DNA from: Epichloe hybrida
Lineage: Eukaryota; Ascomycota; Sordariomycetes; Hypocreales; Clavicipitaceae
DNA length: 64,000 bases
Direction: 5' to 3'
Assembly (NCBI GenBank): GCA_019022495.1
Contig: JAFEKR010000004.1
Location: 3,348,001 to 3,412,000 of the forward strand
The position numbers were made by a program, and so were the translations under genes. Under the pieces are notes generated by a model. The model was given only the letters and a program-made list of their open reading frames with translations, searched no databases and had not been told where the DNA came from. Positions 1 to 11,281 of the stretch are shown in pieces (the first letter of the stretch is position 1; every line of letters starts with the position of its first letter).

Positions 1-2
1 TG

Positions 3-953
3 ATTGTGGATCTGCCGTCTGGACTAAACACCGGACTTGCAGTGCAAGTCAAAGAGATGCTGCAGGGCTTGGGAGTTGAGCATGCCACGTGGAGCTGCCC
101 CAATCATGACGTGATAAAGTGGCGACGTAAGGTGACTTCGAGGTTCAACGATGAGATGGGTCTGTGGGAGCCCATAGCCCCTCGTATCGCACATGAAGCA
201 ATCGTCATCGTCATAGTGGCGGCTGACGAGTTTGTATCCTTGGTGCTCGAAGACGGACTTACCAGACGCATCACCGACATCCAAAGCCAGCACGCGCGCA
301 AGAAGGTCGTCTTTCTTCTTCAGGGCATGACTGCCTGGATTCGGAGGAACCGCAGCAATCGCAATCGACAATTCACATCTGGCGTTCGATCAGCCGGTGG
401 TGGACCTACTACATCAGCATCAGCATCTTCATCAACGTCTTCATCAGCATCAGCATCGAAACCACGAGCTGCTGCCGCGTATGTGTCAGAAGACGTCATC
501 GAGGATGCGATGCTCTCGCTCCATGTTGAGCATGGTATACTTGTTCACCACACGACAGTGCCAACAGAGACTGCAAGATGGGTAGTCAACTTCACGCAGC
601 ATGTGTCAACAATTCCCTACAAGAGGCAACGAGACCAGGCAACATCCATGGCTGGATTCTGCATGGAGAGTGGCCAGGTCCGCACGGGAGACACTGCGCA
701 AGACACCTACGTACGCATGCTACAAGAGATTGTACGCATCACGGCCCCAATCGCATATGGTATAGCAGCCGAATTCAACAGCGTAACCAAACTGGCACAG
801 GGACTAGATAGTGGAGGGCCCGAGAGGTTGGCGGCTGTGAGGAAGAGCACGAACAAGGACGGAGCGGTGTCGGACCGTACAGTCGGGCAAGCTGTGAGTC
901 GTAGGGTACACAAGGTGTTTACGGGCACCGATGAGGACAGCACGGATGTTTGA
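3..953 (+). CDS. eme1: EME1-like crossover junction endonuclease subunit (5' truncated)
   Basis: The frame is open from the first bases of the window to TGA at 951-953, so the 5' part of the gene lies outside. The 316 visible residues match the C-terminal part of fungal EME1/MMS4 proteins: a degenerate ERCC4 nuclease fold, with the signature around FLLQGMTAWIRRNRSNRNRQF-type residues (about 105-125), and a helical (HhH)2-like C-terminus. EME1 is the non-catalytic partner of MUS81 and cleaves 3' flaps, stalled forks and Holliday junctions in the nucleus. A low-complexity Ser/Ala insert occurs near residues 137-155. No intron is needed in the visible part. It converges on the minus-strand phosphatase gene. 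Family assignment is firm; identity rests on motif recognition, not alignment. Confidence 0.85.
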   Translation: MVDLPSGLNTGLAVQVKEMLQGLGVEHATWSCPNHDVIKWRRKVTSRFNDEMGLWEPIAPRIAHEAIVIVIVAADEFVSLVLEDGLTRRITDIQSQHARKKVVFLLQGMTAWIRRNRSNRNRQFTSGVRSAGGGPTTSASASSSTSSSASASKPRAAAAYVSEDVIEDAMLSLHVEHGILVHHTTVPTETARWVVNFTQHVSTIPYKRQRDQATSMAGFCMESGQVRTGDTAQDTYVRMLQEIVRITAPIAYGIAAEFNSVTKLAQGLDSGGPERLAAVRKSTNKDGAVSDRTVGQAVSRRVHKVFTGTDEDSTDV

Positions 954-1399
954 TGGCTTGACTGTTGTCATGTCTACTTCTGGACGATTATTCAGGAAGG
1001 AGAACAACCTTCGGTCAGGCTGATAACGCTTCGGGGGAAGATTAGCTGCTGGCAGCACTACAGACACATAAGGCGGCATGGACCAATATCTTCATCTACA
1101 GTCTTGTGGGAAAGGTCCTGAAGTTACACGCATATTGAACCTATATGATATGATGTCAGCTGTCGGCTTTCATTGCAAAGAGAGCAACATATTGATAACT
1201 TCAAAAAAGAATAGAGTGCGTTTTCAGACAGCGGTTGGACAAGTTGTTTCCACATTTGTGTTTCGGTACAGGTCTGTGAATATTTGTGTTCTCATCATAT
1301 AAAGTGCGCGTAGCACTAGCACTTGGGCGGAAGGGGGGGGGGAGGCTTTCGTCATATGAAAGGCAGGGAGAAATGAGAGATGGAATTTACCTTGGTGTG
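954..1399. other. Intergenic between convergent genes
   Basis: This is the 3' flank shared by the EME1-like gene and the histidine-phosphatase gene. It contains a short G-run near 1331-1341. I see no credible exon or RNA gene; the 74-codon frame at 1078-1302 has no recognisable composition. Confidence 0.5.
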
Positions 1400-2230
1400 T
1401 TAATTTGTAGCGTCGTGTGCTTTACGTTTGCCCGAGGCAGCACGGAAGAAACCTTCTAGTGTCCTTTGTCGATGGTCGTGGGCGGCACTGCCGATTCCGC
1501 CACGGGTTTTGTGGAGGCCAGCGAGGTGTTTGGTGCAATTGACCTGGACAAGACTGCTACGAGTCCAGGACCACGGCGCCGCGCGTCGAGATGCCGACGG
1601 CACAGAGTCGGCGGGTTGTCTGGCCATGGCGATGTCCAAATAGCCGGTGTTGCTCCAGGCTATTCTGGACGAAGAAAGTTGGGCAAAGCTTGCGTTCAGG
1701 GATGAGCCGTGGGCAAGCTTCTCAGCGAGTGCCCGCGTCAGTGCACCGAGCAGAATGCCGTGACTGATGACAATGACGCAGGCATTGTCGGAATCCGCAG
1801 GAAGCGTAAGCGTTTCCGCGAGGACAGGCCAGAGATGGTGATCCAAGAAGAAGTTTGCCCTCGACCGCATGGATTCAGGTGTTTCGGCATCGATCTGCGA
1901 TGCCGGGGCCGGGGCCGGGGCATACTTGACGCCCTCCCAGTTCCCGAAATGCTTCTCTCGAAGCTCGGACACGGGGACGGCGCGCAGCACATGGCCAGCT
2001 GGGCCGTGGCCGTCGTTGCGCGCGTCGCATATGGCTTTTGCCGTCTTTGCGGCCCGTTGAAGTGGAGAGGAGAAGACGTGGCGGATGTCGAGCTCAGACT
2101 CGACGAGAGCCGACGCCAGACGCTTGGTCTGGAGCACTCCGTGGGCCGTCAGCGCGGCATCGCGAGAGCCGCCGTACAGACCGGCAACGTTGTCTACACT
2201 CTCGGCGTGGCGGATGAAAAGAAGGTGCAT
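1400..2230 (-). CDS. Histidine phosphatase (phosphoglycerate mutase-like) with C-terminal PIP-box-like motif
   Basis: An uninterrupted frame of 276 residues. I start at the ATG at 2230 because the catalytic RHA motif (FIRHAES, Arg7-His8) follows at once, as is usual; the frame is open to an upstream ATG at 2299. The second signature (VISHG with the second catalytic His) and SSPLQRAAKTA are in the expected order, so this is a branch-1 histidine phosphatase; substrate is unknown. The C-terminal ~60 residues are basic and Ser-rich and end in QRTLEGFF (bases 1445-1468), which fits the PCNA-interacting consensus Qxx[ILM]xx[FY][FY], followed by RAASGKRK. This suggests a nuclear, replication-linked role, but that is inference. 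Fructose-bisphosphatase-type or other small-molecule phosphatase activity is equally possible. Confidence 0.8.
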   Translation of the reverse strand: MHLLFIRHAESVDNVAGLYGGSRDAALTAHGVLQTKRLASALVESELDIRHVFSSPLQRAAKTAKAICDARNDGHGPAGHVLRAVPVSELREKHFGNWEGVKYAPAPAPASQIDAETPESMRSRANFFLDHHLWPVLAETLTLPADSDNACVIVISHGILLGALTRALAEKLAHGSSLNASFAQLSSSRIAWSNTGYLDIAMARQPADSVPSASRRAAPWSWTRSSLVQVNCTKHLAGLHKTRGGIGSAAHDHRQRTLEGFFRAASGKRKAHDATN

Positions 2231-3078
2231 TGGCCTGAGGAGCGTGCGAGTCACGACATGCCTGCTCAGCATGTAGCGTTGTCGGGGACGCGGAGTCAAG
2301 TTTTCGAACAGCTGTGTGGGTTTTTGTAGTCGGATTTTTTTTTGTGGGCTGTTGTTGCTGGAATTGCATAACCGGGGTTTGACCCACGGACGGTGAAAAG
2401 GGCTTCGTACCCTGAAGCGAGTTTTGTGAAACGAAGCAGGAATCCGTTAGTAAATGATCAAAGTCCGTGCCATCAATTCCCCTGGCAGATAATGGCCGCA
2501 AAAAGCCGCGACACACAAAACAACTCGGCATAGTTGACATGTATCGAAAGAATCGCGGCATCGATCGACCAAAAACATCAGGCGAACTGTCGGGATGCCC
2601 ATGAGCTGAAGGAGCAAAATACATAGCCTCTGAAAACCCGAGTGCTTCCATCATAGACGCTCCGGGCTCCGTTCCCCCTAGTCCGCAGTCCGGTCTGATC
2701 GCAGCACTTTACTTTGCCTTGCCATGGTTCTCTGGCATCAGCCGCGCCCAGCTGCTACCGCTACGACTGCGATACTAACAGGGAGCTGAAAGTCGTTTAA
2801 TTGCGAGCTGCTGACTACATGTATGCTGAACTGACAACTGTTCATCCTGGGCAACGTCCACGGGACCTTGTTGGGGATCCCACGGCCGAGGCGGCGCAGC
2901 GAGCTGAATTCCCCGGTTGCCGCGCAAGCACTGACTGAGTGGGTGCCGTGGCACGAGATTGAAGGACAAGCTGCGAACGAGTGGCTGCGACATATTGAAT
3001 CGCCCCTCCAGCTCGACGGAAACGCCGATGTAGACGGCTATCTTTGGAGACCCCCCCCACGCCCTCATGCACTCGTGC

Positions 3079-3080
<2 letters not shown>

Positions 3081-3122
<42 letters not shown>
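3081..3122 (+). repeat. (GT)21 microsatellite
   Basis: Uninterrupted GT dinucleotides over 42 bp, flanked by unique sequence. Confidence 0.95.
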
Positions 3123-3125
<3 letters not shown>

Positions 3126-3947
3126 ACGAGGTATTTCCAGCTTTGCGTGTGATGTGCAATACTCTTGACTCTGCGCGCACTAAAAGAAGGAGAAGGGGGA
3201 GGGGGGGGAAGAAAAAGGAAATTTGGCGCGAAAAAAAAAAAAAAAAAACCATTGCGGCAAACATCGCGGGCTAGCCTTCTGAGGAGCAGGGTACGTACCG
3301 ATTACCAGGGAAGCAATGTATGTACATAAGATGGAACACAGTGGTGGACTGTGGTGGACTGCGGCGGACCGCGGAGGCAGTCCGGGGACCGGGGACGGGC
3401 GAGACATGCTGTTCGCAAACCCTTTCGCAAACATGGTTGGATGGCGAATGGCAAACGGGTCGGCTTGATCATGGCCTTTTCCCGAGTAGCCGGCCCCGCG
3501 GACTAACTCATAGTAAGTTCAGGTGAAAGGGACATGGTGCGCACGCTGCGGAATCATCCCTCTTGTCCCGACTCCTTTTGTCCTCGTAGGTTTACCAATC
3601 TCCATATAAGCAAAGCAAAACTCACTCTGGCTGCCAATGACCATTACTCGGTCCGTCCGTACCGCCAGTTCTAGCTTCCAGTCGGCGTTCCGGCAAGACG
3701 TTGTCCGCAAGGCTACCGAGTTGTGAGGCTTCTGCCATGGTGGGAAAAGTAAAAAGAAAGGCTGAGACCTGCATCTACACTAAGTCTGCCTGCCTCTCTT
3801 CCCTCTCTTTCCCACATGTCTTTAACTAGCAGCTCCCTCCCCCTTTCTTCAAGCGGACCCGTCTTCTCCATGTTCTCGTCCTCGTCTGGTCATTGATTGT
3901 AACTTGGGCGTATCTCGGTATTGGGACGGTATCCTGACCCTCCAGTC

Positions 3948-4037
3948 CATTCATTTTTCATTCATTCATTCATTCAGTCATTCATCCATTCATCCATTCA
4001 TCCCTCGATCCCTCGATCCCTCGATCCCTCGATCCCT
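3948..4037 (+). repeat. Compound (CATT)n / (CCTCGATC)n microsatellite
   Basis: About ten imperfect CATT/CATC units are followed directly by four to five CCTCGATC units. It lies about 110 bp upstream of the chosen ATG of the CFEM receptor gene. Confidence 0.9.
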
Positions 4038-4150
4038 TCCTATCCTGACATCCATCGACCATGGTGCCGCGCAACTAGACAATTGCGACAGGGACGCAGC
4101 TTGACCACCCAACGGGAGTTATCGGCACGACGGCTCTCAACTCTGTCCCC

Positions 4151-5959
4151 ATGCAGGAAAGCTTGGGGCGTCTGGCGCCTATCCCGTGGGCGGATTTGGC
4201 TTCCATCGCGCAGCGTGCTGCATCGGATTTCAACAGTAGCCAGCTCCCGGCATGTGCTGTGAGTTTACCGACCAACCTCGGGAGGAGCCATTGGAAATGC
4301 AAGGACAGAAATGACGGGAGGCCAAGCCCAAGAAGAAGGAAAGCCGGCCCTCGTGAACAGATACTAACGCTTGGAGTTTTGCTCGGTTAGTTGTCATGCA
4401 TCAGCGCGATATGCGACGCCGAAAACTCAACATGTATATGCGCCCATGATGGATACGATTCTGACATGACTGCATGCATGTTCCAGTCTTGCGGCTTGCC
4501 AGATGCTATATGTGAGTGTGTACAGTGACGATGACGATACCTCTCTCCCCCTCCCCCTCTCCCCCTCTCTCTCTCTCACGTCGTGGACTTGAACAAGGAC
4601 TTTCGTGGCCTAATAGTTGTGCATCCATTCCTCAGTCTCCAAGAACTTGACGTCAACATATTGCGGCGAACCCATCCGGGACAGAGGGCTGGAGTTTAAG
4701 CTGACAAACTACCTGCTGGGCTCTCTGGCGACCGTCATCGTCCTCGCGCGATTGGGGTACAAGAGGTTCCTCAGCGCAAACAGAACCCTTGGCGCCGACG
4801 ACTGGACCATCCTGGCAGCAGGCTTCATCGGCCTGGCGAGCATCGTGCTCCAGGTCTTCTTCCTGACCCCGAGCGGGCTGGGACAAGACATTTGGAAGCT
4901 CGACATTCCGCAGCTCGTCCTCTTCGGGAAATACTTTTATGCCATGGAGATGCTGTACCTGACGCTGATCACCCTCATCAAAATCAGCCTCTGCCTGTTC
5001 TACCTCGCCATCTTTCCCGCGAGGGACGTCCGCCGACTGCTCTGGATCACCATCGCATTCAACGCCGCCTTCGGCCTGGCATTCCTCGTCAAGACCTCCT
5101 TCCAGTGCACCCCCGTCAGCTTCAACTGGACGAGGTATAACGGCGATCCGACGACGACGGGCCACTGCATCAACATCAACGCCTCGGGCTGGGCAAACGG
5201 GGTGCTCGGTGTCGTGGCCGACATCTGGCTCTTCGCCCTGCCCCTCGCCCAAGTGAAGAAGCTGCGGCTGCATTGGAAGAAGAAGGTCGGGGCCTTTATC
5301 ATGTTCCTGACTGGCGGCATGTAAGTGGCATTCCCCTGTTTTTTTTTTTTCATGTTTCATTCTTTCTTCCCCCCAGCCATTCTCCCTCGAGGCTGACGTA
5401 CGGAAACATCTCTTCCGCCGCACAAAAAAACAGCGTCACCATCATATCGATGCTCCGTCTAAAATCAGTCCTTCATTTCGCAAACTCGCACAATCCCACA
5501 TGGAACCACTGGGGCATAGTCTTCTGGTCCACGATAGAAGTCTCGGTCGGTTTCATATGCTGCTGCCTGCCGACGCTGCGCCTGATTCTAATAAAGGCCT
5601 ATCCCCGCGTCTCCGACACGAAAAGCTCGCGCTCGCGCTCGCGAACGGCGAAGACATCATGCACCGCCTCCAGCAACCGCTACAGGAGAAACAGCATGTC
5701 GCACATGACGGTGGAATACGATGATCTGAGCGACCCCGACAGTGACGACCGCGGTTCTTCGCGCGCCGACCTGGCGGCAGCTCATCGCTCCCACGTGCGA
5801 AAAGGCGCAGGCGGCGACGACGACGACGACGACGACGACCTAGAAGGGGGCACCACCAAAGTCCGCATACAATCTCTGCAAAGCATGCCGAGTCAGAAGG
5901 AGTGTATAGAACTTGTCACGAAGGACCCGGGGCCAAAGGAAGGGGTCGACAAGGAGTAA
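4151..5959 (+). CDS. CFEM-domain Pth11-like G-protein-coupled receptor
   Basis: Four exons: 4151-4258, 4391-4511, 4636-5320 and 5434-5959, with GT-AG introns and consistent phases; 479 residues. Exons 1-3 build a CFEM domain with its eight cysteines (LPACA, LSC, AIC, NSTCIC, TAC, QSC, TYCG), an extracellular module found only in fungi. A seven-helix rhodopsin/SAT4 domain follows (about residues 95-375), then a hydrophilic tail with Ser/Arg-rich and Asp-run segments. Members such as Magnaporthe Pth11 sense surfaces or host cues and signal through cAMP. The polar start at 4151 gives no signal peptide, so a further upstream exon is likely missing from this model. The (GAC)n run at 5816-5839 is coding. 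Confidence 0.85.
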
Positions 5960-7636
5960 CGAACGGGGCCTGAGCTTCATCAGCTTTCATATTCGAAACC
6001 AAGAGGGTGTTTTGTCGGGAACATCACCCTGCTATAATCTGCCCGTCATGATGAATCTGGGCAAGGCACATGTCAGTATCGTAGATAATTATATGTAATA
6101 TCACCATGAGATGGAAGCACGTCACCGACTGGACCCGAGCACTGAACCCAGTGGAATGGGGAGGTAGGAAGACATTGTACCGGGACCACCTCTTCACCGC
6201 GGCTTTTTTTCAAAATCATACAACTTGTTTGTCGGGAGGGGTTACCGAAAAAGACTTGTTACAATTCACATTTCGTACGCACACACGTGGTCGAGAACGC
6301 TTCGCGCGCTACGCGGCCTTGAAAGAGAGCCGTCAGAGTTTCATTCGATGCTTTTCCCTTCATTGTGTCTGAGACACGCCGTAGTGTAGAGAAATCTGCA
6401 GCACTGCCACTCGTGATGGCTCTTGAGACGGAATGTTGGTGTGGAAGCAAAGTTCGAGCACATGTCCTGGAAGCTTGCATTGAGCGGGGTAAGGGGTCCG
6501 TGACAAACAACGTGTGGGGGGGGGGGAGGGTCTTTGCACCCATCTTTTCCATGATCTCGTCTCTTTCCATCATCACATCACCCGTTGCTTCGCTTGGATT
6601 CAGGCTCAATTGCAAAACAAGCCCGCTGCCCTTGTTGGCAAAGTTTCCATGGGATATCGTCCCAGGATTGTCCCACCACCACACCGCGACCGTCACTCTC
6701 CAACGAACGTCCCATTGGCTGGCGATAAATGGCCCTTTTTTTTTTTTTTTCTCTGGCAAGGCTGCGAGATTGGCGACGCCTTCGCGGGGAGACGATCCGT
6801 GCCAGCACGATGGAGGAAGGCGGATGAGATGCCCGAGGACAAAAAGGTCGCAGAATGGTCGGCAGCACTTGTTACTATGGTCTCCGGATGAGAAGCAAAA
6901 CAGGTGAAACGCGTGGGAATTGGGCTGACGGTGAAACGTTTTCTGCTTCTTCATAATACCGCTCACGAATCATGAACGTGGGTAAATGGAAAGCTTGCTG
7001 CGGCTACGAGGCTGCTCCTTTGATCCGGGCAAACTGACTGTGTCAAGGACTGGATGATTGTATATCCCTACCATCGCGATCGCATCCTGGGGCTTTGAGA
7101 GATGGGGACAACGATCGACGGAAGGACGTTGTACGTATCGTATTGTCGGTGGGTCGTCTGGCTCATGGGTAAATGTCATCATGCCGAGGCCCGCGCAGAG
7201 AAATCCTACATGTATAACTCGGGTTCGTCTAATAATCCGCAAGACGGGTCCATTCCGAGCTGGGGACCATGCATAGAGATGCATGCGCCATTTATCCCTA
7301 AAACTCTAGTCGTATGATTGCCGAGGCTTGTCAAAGCGTTCTTCTACTTCCCGTGGACGGAGTATGCAAGGGATTCCTTCCCGTCACGTCATGGGGGTAA
7401 TTGACAGATAGCGAGGAGGTGGTGGGAAACAATGTCGAAGCGTGCCTGATGGGAGGAAAGAAACTATGCCAAGTTTTAAGTTTTTTTTTTGGTACACAAG
7501 ATAAGAGTATTTCAAAAAGAGTCCATGGCTTTGCTCCTTGCTATAAATACTGCTCGAGACCCGTCGAGCTGGAGCAACTCCGTCCTGGTTATAGCTATCC
7601 ATCCATCACCCCTTCACCCCTTCCCGACAAGTCGAA
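5960..7636. other. 1.7 kb intergenic region, cutinase upstream region
   Basis: No recognisable coding sequence. Overlapping frames at 6259-6966 (minus) and 6365-6907 (plus) have no family-like features and cross homopolymer tracts (poly-G near 6518, poly-T near 6738). Most of it is probably 3' flank of the receptor gene and the promoter of the cutinase gene. Confidence 0.5.
7542..7549 (+). promoter_or_regulatory. TATA box of cutinase gene
   Basis: TATAAATA lies 88 bp before the cutinase ATG, with a CT-rich leader between, a typical layout for inducible secreted-enzyme genes in fungi. Confidence 0.6.
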
Positions 7637-8560
7637 ATGAAGTACTTCTTCGCTTTTGTTGTTGCACTGCTCAGCTTGCTGGCTGCTGCAGCCCCGGCTC
7701 GGGCCCCGGTCGCCCAAGAGATCCAAGCTGCTCCCAAAGATCTGGAGGCACGACAGTTCTTTGCCGTGGCACAGAATGAGCTTGTCACTGGTGCCGGACC
7801 TTGCCCTCAAGTCATCTTCATATACGCACGAGGATCAACTGAACCAGGAAATATGGTTTGTTCTCCCCAACGCCTCCACATCGCGTCTCGACTTCTCAAC
7901 CCTCCGGTCCCTCCTCCCGTGATAACGTACACCTGGCTGATGACGGAATATGACGATGATGCCGTGTAGGGAATGTCACTGGGGCCTCTTCTTGCCAGCG
8001 CCTTGAAAAGCCGTCTCGGGCAATCTGGGGTCTGGGTCCAGGGTGTTGGAGGTCCATACGGCGCCACCTTGATGGACAATGTCTGGCCAGCCGGTTCAAG
8101 CGAGGCTGCGATCCAGGAGATGAAGAGACTTTTCACCCTGGCAAGCACCAAGTGCCCAAAAGCGCGCATTCTTGCGGCTGGGTATAGGTCAGTCAACTTG
8201 CAAAACCAACTATCCTGCTGATATGGAGCGATGACGGAGAAGATGGGAGGCTGACTTGCTTTACCTTCCAATAGCCAGGGGTCTGCTGTCACCGCAGCTG
8301 CGATTAGCCGCCTCGATGAATCTACTCGTGCCAAGATCGCTGGCACCGTGCTCTTCGGATATACCAAGAACCTCCAGAACCATGGGCAAATCCCCAATTA
8401 TCCACCGGACCGTCTCAAGGTTTACTGCAATCCAGGCGACATGGTTTGTACAGGCTCATTATTCATCACCGCAGCACACCTTGGCTATGCCCCTGCTGCA
8501 TCTCGAGATGCTCCTGAATTCCTTGTTAGCAGCATAAAAAAGACACAATTAGACACCTGA
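7637..8560 (+). CDS. Secreted cutinase (serine esterase)
   Basis: Exons 7637-7855, 7970-8187 and 8275-8560 give 240 residues. Residues 1-19 form a signal peptide (charged start, Leu/Val/Ala core, Ala-rich cleavage zone) followed by a short pro-segment. The alpha/beta hydrolase core has the cutinase nucleophile motif GYSQG (Ser146, its codon split by intron 2), Asp201 in CNPGDMVC and His214 in AHLGY, so the triad is complete; ARGSTEPGN is the conserved oxyanion segment. Cys in GPCPQ, TKCPK and the CNPGDMVC pair can form the two conserved disulfides. It hydrolyses cutin or other polyesters outside the cell. Genes on both sides are unrelated. Confidence 0.93.
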
Positions 8561-8826
8561 TGACGAGAGCTTTTGAGGGCACTGTGCGATTTGAATGCAA
8601 GTTATCCGGCAGGACCGTTTTGCTGTTGGTGTAGATACTTTAGTTCTTTGCGACTTGGCGAATGTGCCACGTTTGCATAGCTTTCTGAATATAATTAATC
8701 TCCCACGAAATGGTGGTTCCATTCATCATTACACAACGCCTTGTCATGTTTGTTTCCGCCAAGTCATCTCTGTTCATCATTGTGCACAATGTCCCGAGCG
8801 TGCTGGATCCGTGGGCCATTTCGAGT

Positions 8827-10722
8827 CTATCCAGCCAGAGACTTGATATCAACGGGATAAATCGGATCCATCAGTCGTCGTTCCGCAGACAAGGCCAGCC
8901 CTGGCGAGGACAGGCTGCCGCCAACAGGTAGCTGCGTGTCTCTCGTAAAAGACCACACCATAATACCGTGATTTGTGACCAAGACTCGAAAATCTTCGTC
9001 TCCGTATATGCGGCATGGTTCAGAGACCGGCACGCACTTGTTCAGTTCTCTCATATATGGGTCAATGCCGGCGCAAAGCTCGTTCTTGTCATGTACTGGA
9101 TGTGGACCATGAAAAGTAAACCAGCGAGGTGTCAACAGCTGGTCCTGAGACCATGATGTTAGGCTTTCTTCGTGATCGGAGCAGCCCCAAGTCGTTTGAT
9201 CGAGTATTCTTCGACAACAGCGGAGGCTGCTTCTGTCTGCTTGGTCTGCATATTCAAATCTGCGTTGTATGAAGGCTTCCTTGTAGACATTGAACCCAGT
9301 CGTTGCGAATTCAACTACTCGAGGTTGCTCAAGATCGTGACTAGCGGTCAGTACGGTACCAATACTGTACAAGCCATTGGCGCTCATCTTGGAGCAAAGA
9401 AGAGTCAGGCGGAACCCGACGTGTAATGAGTCATGGGGGGCATGGCTGAGGGAATCCTCATGGATCTTTTCCTGCCATCTTTGCGTGGGCACCAGATCAT
9501 CATACCGCACCACTGACATCAGAAAGGTGCGTTTTTCAGAGTGCGAGTGTAAAGTTAGCTCTGATACTGCACCTGAGACGAGGTTAGATATCGGGAGCAG
9601 AAGCACATTCCTTCACGCGTCGTTGTATCTTCTAGTCTCCAGTGACTCACTCTTGGGCTTGGATCGATAGATCCTAGCAATATAGGAAACGCCCTGTTCG
9701 CTTGGATGCAGTATTACGCCCGGAAGCGATTTACCGGCGTCATAGCCCTCTGGAACCGTGTTGAGAATCCCAGACTGATCTAGCTCTACGGCTGAGCCTC
9801 TCCAAGACCACTTTATTATCAACTCTTGACGAGTCGTGACTGCCACTCGTTCGCCTTCGACATAGCATCTTGCGAATGGACCTGGCAATAAAACACGTTT
9901 CCACTCTCTTGATTCAATATGCCATATTTTTCTGGAGTGCCGAGTTAGAATAGTCAGTCTCGAGATGTGAGGTCATCATGTCCTGATCGCGACAACTCAC
10001 ATGATGTTGTAGTTCAAGCCCGCCATTTCACTGTTGGATGCGGCGAATACAAGAAGACTGCTGGACATTCCCTGAAGCCTCATTCTCTCTCCAGAAAGGA
10101 TGGAATCAACAAAACAGCACATTTGACGCTGAAACGTCCGTAAGTTGTCCACGATGACACAGGCCGAATCTGGTTGCCAGGCAAGCGTCCCTCTGTCGTA
10201 GAATACAGGGGGTCCTCGGGACCGGAACAAGATAAGTTCGTCAGGACCATCAGCTCCAGGATCCTGGCCCTGAAACGGCTGAGATATGGCACTCGACAAT
10301 CTTCTGTTCCAGAGAATAAAGCTTGATTTCAAAGGCGAGGCGTGCTTGTGTTGGAGATTCCTGATCAAAGATGACTGAAGTAGCTCCCCTGGGGTTCGAG
10401 AATCGCCCTCCAATCTATACTTTTCCAGTAAACCAGGGAAGAAATAATGGCAAATGGCGGCCGTGATGGCACCCTGCGTCCACGCTGAGTGCCATGAGCG
10501 GGAGACCAATCGACAAGTGATGAGATCCTCCAGCCCAAGCCGCTGGGCTATGATTGACAGGATTTCAACAGGGAGATCTGAAATCGTCGCGAGGCCAGTA
10601 ATCTTGATGACCCCCTTGCGAAAGCCGTCTCTTAGGTAGAGCAGATCCCAGGGTGACAGTGACGCTAGATATGCGTCGACGTGGGGACGGCCAAAATGGC
10701 GCGCCGCAATGCCAGAGTCCAT
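8827..10722 (-). CDS. F-box domain protein
   Basis: Exons (minus) 10722-10001, 9931-9651 and 9572-8827, with canonical splice sites; 582 residues. Residues 48-82 (ISDLPVEILSIIAQRLGLED...CRLVSRSW) are a classical F-box, the SKP1-binding module of SCF ubiquitin ligases. The rest, about 500 residues, is a globular region with many Trp and beta-type segments and no repeat I can name; it may be the substrate-recognition part. It resembles the large, lineage-expanded family of fungal F-box proteins that scan like degenerate propellers. It is transcribed away from MRE11's downstream end. Substrate unknown. Confidence 0.82.
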
Positions 10723-11281
10723 TCAAAGGCGAGACACAGCAGTGTAATCATGGCGGGGGATTCAACCGCGAATGCGAGTGGCTAGTTGTCCGTCGATTTG
10801 CCGGACGCAGAGCAAATATCCTGGGGCCAGATCATCCATCTGAAACAAGATGGTCGTTCTGGCGCAGTGGCGTGGCAGCCGTCTCGGTTGTTACAAAATT
10901 GGTGGTCAAGTAATTGCAACGTCGGATGCACGTGCGAGCGAGCTGCGCAGAAAAGACGGCCCCTAATTTGCGGCCTGACTTATGAGGCCACAACCAGTGT
11001 TGCCGGGCCGGGCGGCCTCTGAGCCGGCGTTCCGCGCCGACTCCGAGTGGTTTCACGGCGGCAGATTCAAGTTTGGAACCGGGGCTCTGCACCTCCGGAT
11101 CCCCGTGCCGTTCGCCGCCGCCATCATGCAGTCCGGCCAGGACTGTGAGCAGGCAACCAACCGGCCACTCACTTCACACGCACGCACTTCATCGCGCTGC
11201 AGGGCCACGCCTGCTTAAGAATTGAATCGCCTAGATATATTCTTTGTACATCGATTTATTACCTGCTGATGAAACAAACAG
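10723..11281. other. Intergenic region
   Basis: Promoter side of the F-box gene and 3' flank of MRE11. I see no gene; frames at 10786-11218 lack family features. Confidence 0.5.

Larger units (their letters stand above)
2231..4150. other. 1.9 kb intergenic region with simple repeats
   Basis: Upstream flank of the minus-strand phosphatase gene and of the plus-strand CFEM receptor gene (divergent pair). It holds a (GT)n tract, poly-purine/poly-A near 3186-3248, TGGACTGYGG-type short tandem copies near 3342-3370 and a CATT/CCTCGATC repeat block. Frames here encode runs such as CVCVCV or polylysine and are repeat artefacts. An upstream exon with the signal peptide of the CFEM protein may lie in the last few hundred bases. 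Confidence 0.45.

Noticed and set aside
2842..3274. Frames on both strands encoding CVCVCV or THTHTH runs
   Set aside because: Products of the (GT)21 microsatellite and poly-A tract.
4653..5423. 256-codon minus-strand frame opposite the CFEM receptor
   Set aside because: Acidic low-complexity shadow of a membrane-protein gene; crosses its intron.
6259..6966. 235-codon minus-strand and overlapping plus-strand frames
   Set aside because: They contain homopolymer-derived polylysine or polyphenylalanine, lack any family feature and have no splice partners.
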